DNA of 40,226 nucleotides. Origin: Oppiella nova (taxonomy: Eukaryota > Arthropoda > Arachnida > Sarcoptiformes > Oppiidae). Below the pieces are notes generated by a model. The model searched no databases. It was not told where the DNA came from and saw only the letters and a program-made list of their open reading frames with translations. The stretch spans positions 1-40,226 of the forward strand of contig CAJPVJ010000103.1 in the NCBI GenBank assembly GCA_905397405.1. Reading direction: 5' to 3'. How positions within the stretch are numbered: the first letter of the stretch is position 1; each line of letters starts with the position of its first letter. Positions 35,881 to 40,226 of this stretch are shown one piece after another. A program made the translations under genes and the position numbers.

Positions 35881-35961
35881 GCAAATTTATCATAACTATC
35901 GTCTCACGAATCTGTTATATGGATAAGAATGGGCACCGGTATAGCTAAATGTCCATTAGAT
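35881..35961 (+). pseudogene. Decayed semaphorin exon fragment B (matches Sema2a residues ~164-188)
   Basis: Directly after an acceptor-like TTATTTTTAG, the sequence reads ANLS*LSSHES, six unrelated codons, then GTGIAKCPLD. The intact gene has ANLSLLPTHES, four codons, then GTGIAKCPFD. An in-frame TAA interrupts it. Similarity ends after GAT at 35961. The fragment lies on the same strand and in the correct order relative to fragment A, 8.4 kb downstream. The exon between them (residues 106-163) was not found. I read it as part of an old decayed paralogue. Confidence 0.75.
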
Positions 35962-37078
35962 AGGTCGACAAAACAAGTGCAACACAAATCCGTTAGTATC
36001 AGTACCGTAGCCATCGATAAATTACCATTATTTCAGCCATCACTACCTACCAGTGCCTCATTATATTGTGTGCAGATCTCACAAACACATACTTAAGTCA
36101 CGAGCGCTTAAAATAAATGTTTGACTCAAATATTTCTCCCTCTCTTTGCCATCATTTTGCCTCTATTTTCATAGTTTTATCTAAACTTTTAAAATAATAA
36201 ATAGATTTGAATAAATTTCTTAACGGTTCTCAAATGCTGTGATTTTTTCCCAAAATAAAATACAATACAATCAAACTTTAGGCAAATGTCAGCAAATATT
36301 TGCTTTCTATTGAGAATCCGAAGCGAGTTTTTAGGAAAAATAGATGTTATTTGTCTTTTTGATCATATGATAGAAATAACTAATAAAATGAAAGTCAATT
36401 GTTTAGTATATATCAGTCTAAAGAAGTTCTTTTCCCAACGCTTATCAATATTCTAAGGGCTGACACATACTATCTGTTAATATAGTTTATATCCATATCT
36501 TGTGATGTGTTGCACACCATTTGAATTAGAGATCACATCCCAATTGACTCAAAAAGAGAGTCATTTCAATTATTTGATTCAATTTATTACATTTTTTCAT
36601 ATTATTCTTAAAAACTTTTTTATGTATCATTTTAGAAACTAATACCATCTCAGAATTGAATTGATTGGAGTCGAGCCGTGACTTTTGCTTTCAAATACAG
36701 TATACAACTACAGTATGTTTGAAGAAAATGTGTTGAGAATACAGTAATATATTTTATTGGATGCGTTTTGACACTCTATTCATACAATTATTACAAAAAG
36801 TCGATAAAAGTCTAGAACTCATTGAATACAAATGCGGTGCATATTTGCGAGCATTGCTTTCAAATTGTGTTCAAATCATATCTTTCAAGACAATTATTAC
36901 ATGAATTTCCGGTAATATATCATTCATTTCATAAAATCAATTTTGAAATAATATTCATTAAAATGATAAATAAGTGCAATCAAATGAGAGTTTTATAACA
37001 CAACCTAACATAGAGTTTTGGATTCATCTTTATTACAGAGAATGCAAAGCAATATATTGTTGACTCAATTCTCAATAA

Positions 37079-37282
37079 AATTTTCATTCAATTTTTGTAG
37101 TGAATGTCTTGAAAATTCTTTGCTCTTTGTATTTATTATTTATGTGTTATTTGGCTGACAATTGTAAGGCAAACCTGATGACTGCCCAGCCTCTGCAGTG
37201 GTCAGTCACAGAGGTTATAAAAAAGCAAATAATCTTATCTTATCATGTCATAACACGTCATGAACTGAATGTTTGTCGGTAA
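37079..37282 (+). CDS. Unrecognised open frame ending at a splice-donor-like site (doubtful exon)
   Basis: The frame opens after a TAA at 37076-37078 and its first ATG is at about 37139. It contains ANLMTAQPLQWSVTEVIKK and ends RHELNVCR-stop, overlapping TCG|GTAAGG, a good donor. PLQWSVTEV loosely recalls the start of SAM domains (WSVxDV) in MBT/Polycomb-type proteins, but only about ten residues fit and the rest does not. Acceptor-like TTTTTGTAG (37092-37100) and TTGTAAG (about 37162-37168) precede it. It could be an exon remnant or chance. Confidence 0.15.
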   Translation, partial: NFHSIFVVNVLKILCSLYLLFMCYLADNCKANLMTAQPLQWSVTEVIKKQIILSYHVITRHELNVCR

Positions 37283-37579
37283 GGTAGTGGTACTAGTTAT
37301 TATAGGGTTTTGCTTACTGTACGAACGTTTTATAAAATAATTTAGTTTAATTAATATATATTATATAACATGTAAATTGAACTATACTAAGTTATAGCAT
37401 TTATTCACAGATTAACAAATAAACACAATTTTAAAGTTTTTTTAATAAAATACATTTTTTTATGATCAACTATTTGATTCTATTGAATATTTCTACCAAA
37501 TTATATAAGACTAATACAAATTTAATTTAAATCAATAATTTGTAACTATAATTAACAAGAATTACTAAATTTATAATAG

Positions 37580-37584
37580 TGAGT

Positions 37585-37632
<48 letters not shown>
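37580..37632. repeat. Compound (GTGA)(GT)n(GA)n microsatellite
   Basis: GTGAGTGA is followed by a GT run of about 22 bp and then a GA run of about 22 bp. Confidence 0.96.
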
Positions 37633-37633
<1 letters not shown>

Positions 37634-37948
37634 TTGAATTAATTTAAGTGGTGGCATTAATTTTGTTTAACACTCAATTTTCTTAAATGTATACATAGTG
37701 TATTCTATAATAAATTATTGAGAAGTCTATATTATAGACTCTATAAGATACTGTATATCCCACACCTATCTGTAAACTCATGAGTGCCATCCCTACCCCT
37801 GATTCGGGTTCAACCTTCTCCTCAACTCAATTGAAAACCTGTTTACTCTCAATGAGGTTCTCATCTGTCTTAATACACACATTTCTCTACCCCTCCCTAC
37901 CATTCCCTCTACCATTATAATAACTTTATTATGTTTTCAAGTTTCTTG

Positions 37949-37964
37949 AATACTGTACAGTATT
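37949..37964. repeat. 16-bp perfect palindrome built from TACTGTA/TACAGTA
   Basis: AATACTGTACAGTATT reads the same on both strands. It joins the two orientations of a heptamer that is unusually frequent in the non-coding DNA of this window. Confidence 0.8.
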
Positions 37965-38265
37965 ACAGATATTAATTTAGAAAACAAATCAGTTTCCAGA
38001 GACTGAAAAATTGGGAAAATATTGAAAAAATAATTTATTCGGCAATTGATTGAAAACAATTTTTTACAAACAAACAGTCAGTCATTGATTTGATTTGAAG
38101 AAAATGGAAATAATTATTTGTCTCCATTTATTCGTATAAATTAAGTTATTTGCAAACATTTAAAATGAATTAATGAAATGAAACACCAGTACAATAGCAA
38201 TTCGCTTCAAAATGATTTAAATCAAAATAAACTTATGATAACATAAATTAAACATTTATAGCATG

Positions 38266-38271
38266 TTTATT
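38266..38271 (-). promoter_or_regulatory. Candidate INTS13 polyadenylation signal (AATAAA)
   Basis: TTTATT on the plus strand is AATAAA on the coding strand. It lies about 155 nt past the 38425 stop and about 57 nt past the alternative stop at 38328. The position suits a short 3' UTR, though the hexamer is common in this AT-rich DNA. Confidence 0.45.
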
Positions 38272-38327
38272 GCCGGTATATACAAGTAAAAAGACGATTC
38301 AAACCAAAAGTCAAAATAATAGTAAAT

Positions 38328-38376
38328 TTAATTATATTTCAAATCGCTATAAAGGTAGTCTTCACCAAGCCGGGTG
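38328..38376 (-). CDS. INTS13: Possible alternative terminal exon of INTS13
   Basis: If the minus strand splices at AAT|GTAAAC (donor at 38428) to CTTAAG| (acceptor at 38377), a 52-nt intron with a T-rich 3' half is removed. The frame then continues SLL-ITRLGEDYLYSDLKYN to a TAA at 38328-38330. RLGEDYLYSDLK loosely resembles the RAELYQHLKEEN near the end of vertebrate INTS13. The unspliced frame stops three bases past the donor. This is inference from phase, splice signals and weak similarity. Confidence 0.35.
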
Positions 38377-38424
38377 CTTAAGATTGGCGAAAAACAACAA
38401 CAGAAGTAAGTCAAATAACCAGGT

Positions 38425-40226
38425 TTACATTAGCAATGACTGCGAAGCCGTCGATAGACTCTTGTTTGACGACTCGACTCCATTGGCCTTAAACTTCTTG
38501 AGCGGCGCTTCCATTACTTTGGAACTGTTTTGAGTGTCATTCATGGGTATGATGTCATGTCTGCCCCAGTCGTAGCTCTCCTTCCAGGCCCACTCGCTTT
38601 CGTTAGGTTTGGTGCCATTTGATTGAGTTTTGGTCGACTCGTCGGTGGCGTCGGCTGTAGTCGTGCGCACAGAAGGGGTGGTCGACGACGAGTGAGGGTC
38701 TGGTTTGGATCGACACTCCAGAAGACATGTCAGAATAGACTGGTGTTCAGGAGTGACACAATACGAGCGCACGAAGTACTCCATCTCATTCCATACCATT
38801 CGGTATAACTCTTCCCGTTTGGGTCCCTTTCCTTTGATGCCAATGGTAGGCACCGGTAGATTCGTGCCTTTGCTCTCCATTCCCACCAAATGGTAGATTG
38901 ATTTCTTGCATTCGAGTACTTCCTCTTCGGTTAAGTACTCTTTGGGCACTAAATGCAAGAAGTTTTGGATTTGGATTTGAATGTTATATAGGATTGTATT
39001 CCCGATGACGAGCGGCCAGTAAATGGTTTGCTTTCCCAACGATTGCTTCGACTTCTCGATGGGGAACAACACCTCTTTGTTAGCGCTCTGGTGGTGACGA
39101 CAGGCCACCAAACGATTCCTTTTCATCATTTCTCCGAAGTCGTTGATCCGGTAGTCCGTCACTCGGCCACCACTTCCCTCGCTTATAGAGGGCGGGTCTT
39201 CCAGCGTTGATCTCCCGGTGCCTAACGTATGGATATATAGTTCTCCGCAATGACTGGACAGCATATGAGACATGATTTTTGTGCCCTTCAGGCGCGGCAT
39301 TTCCAACATAACAGTCCTCCCACTCAATAGGAAGTTCGTGAGACAACTGGCCGGTCGACTGTTTACATCGACTGAAGTGATCCGATGGGCAGTCGTGCAG
39401 TAATGGAGTTCCACTGCATTAGTTCTCGGGGTACACCACTTGAGTGTAATGGTGTCGTAGGAGAAGCCCTCGCGGAAGGTCTTCACACACACGCCTTCAG
39501 TGCTGATGAGTCCAGTCTTGAAGGAGTCGGTGTGCGCTTCGGACGAGTGGACGATCTCCACGTCATAGTTGGCCGAAGAGCTGGCGTTTTGCTCCTCTTT
39601 CATAGGAATACCGGTGACTGTCGTCGACGCCAACGAGTAGTGACTTAACACCAGATACGAGAGCTTTGCGGCCAAAAAGCGGCCCGATTTCACCGAATGA
39701 ACCTCCGATGACACCAATCCATTCAATTCATGTCGAGGTATTTCCATTATCTTCGATGTCATCGACTGGTCTTCGATGGGAAACGTATTAATGAAAACCA
39801 ATTCACAGAAACTGATTGTCAGTAAACGACAACTTGTGTCCACTTTTCTCTGTTTGACAATCAATTCATTCCTCTCTGTTATCAACTCTTTCACCGAATC
39901 CTCAATCGATTTGATGTGAGAGTCGTTACGAAACGCCGAAATACAGACAATTCGTCCGCCGTTCAGATCCATCGCCGGCTCTTTGGAGGCCTTGTGTTGG
40001 TGGCAGTCCTGAAGATGTGTGGGAACTGCTAGCGATTCAATCGCTTTGTGAAAGCCATTCAATATTTCACTCCTTTCTGACGGCTTATACTGTTTGGCCT
40101 TCAAGTGGGCGGTGGACCCGTTGGTGGCCAACCACTCCATGCACTTCTGGAGGGTCTGGTCCTCGCGGTTCCAATCGTTGCAATTGTTGGCCGAATCGGT
40201 TCCGCAGACCACGAACTGAATGAGTC
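38425..40226 (-). CDS. INTS13: Integrator complex subunit 13 / Asunder homologue, 5'-truncated by window edge
   Basis: An intron-free reading frame enters from the right edge (LIQFVVCGTDSAN...) and ends at TAA 38425-38427; about 599 residues are visible. INTS13 blocks seen in order: NGGRIVCIS, SEVHSVKSGRFLAAKL, LASTTVTGIPMKEEQ, SANYDVEIVHS, TITLKWCTPRTN, DVNSRPASCLTNFLL, LEDPPSISEGSGGRVTDYRI, YWPLVIGN, GIKGKGPKREELYRMVWNE and CLLECRSKP. The tail is low-complexity Ser/Thr/Asn-rich with a basic LKKFK. Family knowledge: INTS13 forms a module with INTS10 and INTS14 in the nuclear Integrator complex. Drosophila Asunder is needed for dynein localisation and spermatogenesis. About 85-90 N-terminal residues lie outside the window. 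The final SQSLLM is shorter than expected: the usual SLLSLW...EFAGR segment is missing here (see the alternative exon). Convergent with Sema2a. Confidence 0.95.
   Translation of the reverse strand, partial: LIQFVVCGTDSANNCNDWNREDQTLQKCMEWLATNGSTAHLKAKQYKPSERSEILNGFHKAIESLAVPTHLQDCHQHKASKEPAMDLNGGRIVCISAFRNDSHIKSIEDSVKELITERNELIVKQRKVDTSCRLLTISFCELVFINTFPIEDQSMTSKIMEIPRHELNGLVSSEVHSVKSGRFLAAKLSYLVLSHYSLASTTVTGIPMKEEQNASSSANYDVEIVHSSEAHTDSFKTGLISTEGVCVKTFREGFSYDTITLKWCTPRTNAVELHYCTTAHRITSVDVNSRPASCLTNFLLSGRTVMLEMPRLKGTKIMSHMLSSHCGELYIHTLGTGRSTLEDPPSISEGSGGRVTDYRINDFGEMMKRNRLVACRHHQSANKEVLFPIEKSKQSLGKQTIYWPLVIGNTILYNIQIQIQNFLHLVPKEYLTEEEVLECKKSIYHLVGMESKGTNLPVPTIGIKGKGPKREELYRMVWNEMEYFVRSYCVTPEHQSILTCLLECRSKPDPHSSSTTPSVRTTTADATDESTKTQSNGTKPNESEWAWKESYDWGRHDIIPMNDTQNSSKVMEAPLKKFKANGVESSNKSLSTASQSLLM

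Larger units (their letters stand above)
32559..38327. other. Intergenic AT-rich stretch before INTS13
   Basis: Holds semaphorin relic B (35881-35961), a compound microsatellite, an unexplained open frame near 37.1-37.28 kb and a short perfect palindrome near 37,950. No other supported gene. Confidence 0.6.

Noticed and set aside
39080-39346. ORFs in other frames across the INTS13 coding region (for example 39080-39346 minus and 39385-39648 plus)
   Set aside because: Shadows of the INTS13 frame, which carries all the conserved motifs.

Overview
The window is nuclear DNA of an animal, most likely an arthropod. The background is AT-rich and non-coding. Two genes have clear metazoan orthologues, and the introns are GT-AG with AT-rich, polypyrimidine acceptors. 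The closest protein resemblance I can recall is to arthropod Sema-2a and Asunder/INTS13. A small chelicerate such as a mite would fit, but nothing in the sequence settles the clade. I see no prokaryotic operon, CRISPR array, rRNA or convincing canonical tRNA.

Layout: 1-19.9 kb is gene-poor, AT-rich DNA with microsatellites and four head-to-tail duplications (three doublets and one triplet). 19.9-21.5 kb is less AT-rich, holds a 530-bp tandem doublet, and probably contains the promoter and 5' leader of the next gene. 21,489-25,858 (+) is a complete five-exon gene for a secreted class 2 semaphorin (Sema-2a type). The splice phases join exactly to give 723 residues: signal peptide, Sema, PSI, Ig and a Cys-containing tail. 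25.9-38.3 kb is AT-rich intergenic DNA. It holds two decayed exon fragments of a second class 2 semaphorin (about 27.44 and 35.88 kb), a tRNA-like or SINE-like patch (27.1 kb) and a 597-bp tandem doublet. 38,425-40,226 (-) is the 3' portion of the Integrator subunit 13 / Asunder gene, which runs off the right edge. The two genes are convergent.

Most notable: (1) a tandem duplication of the semaphorin exon 2 acceptor and exon start, which leaves a decoy exon ending in a premature stop; (2) relics of a decayed semaphorin paralogue whose splice boundaries show introns absent from the intact gene; (3) seven direct head-to-tail duplications spread over 40 kb, either recent real duplications or unmerged haplotype overlaps in the assembly; (4) a hand-counted excess of TACAGTA/TACTGTA in the non-coding DNA; (5) an uncertain INTS13 C-terminus with a possible 52-nt terminal intron.

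The two genes are not obviously linked in function. One makes an extracellular axon-guidance ligand. The other makes a nuclear Integrator-complex subunit.
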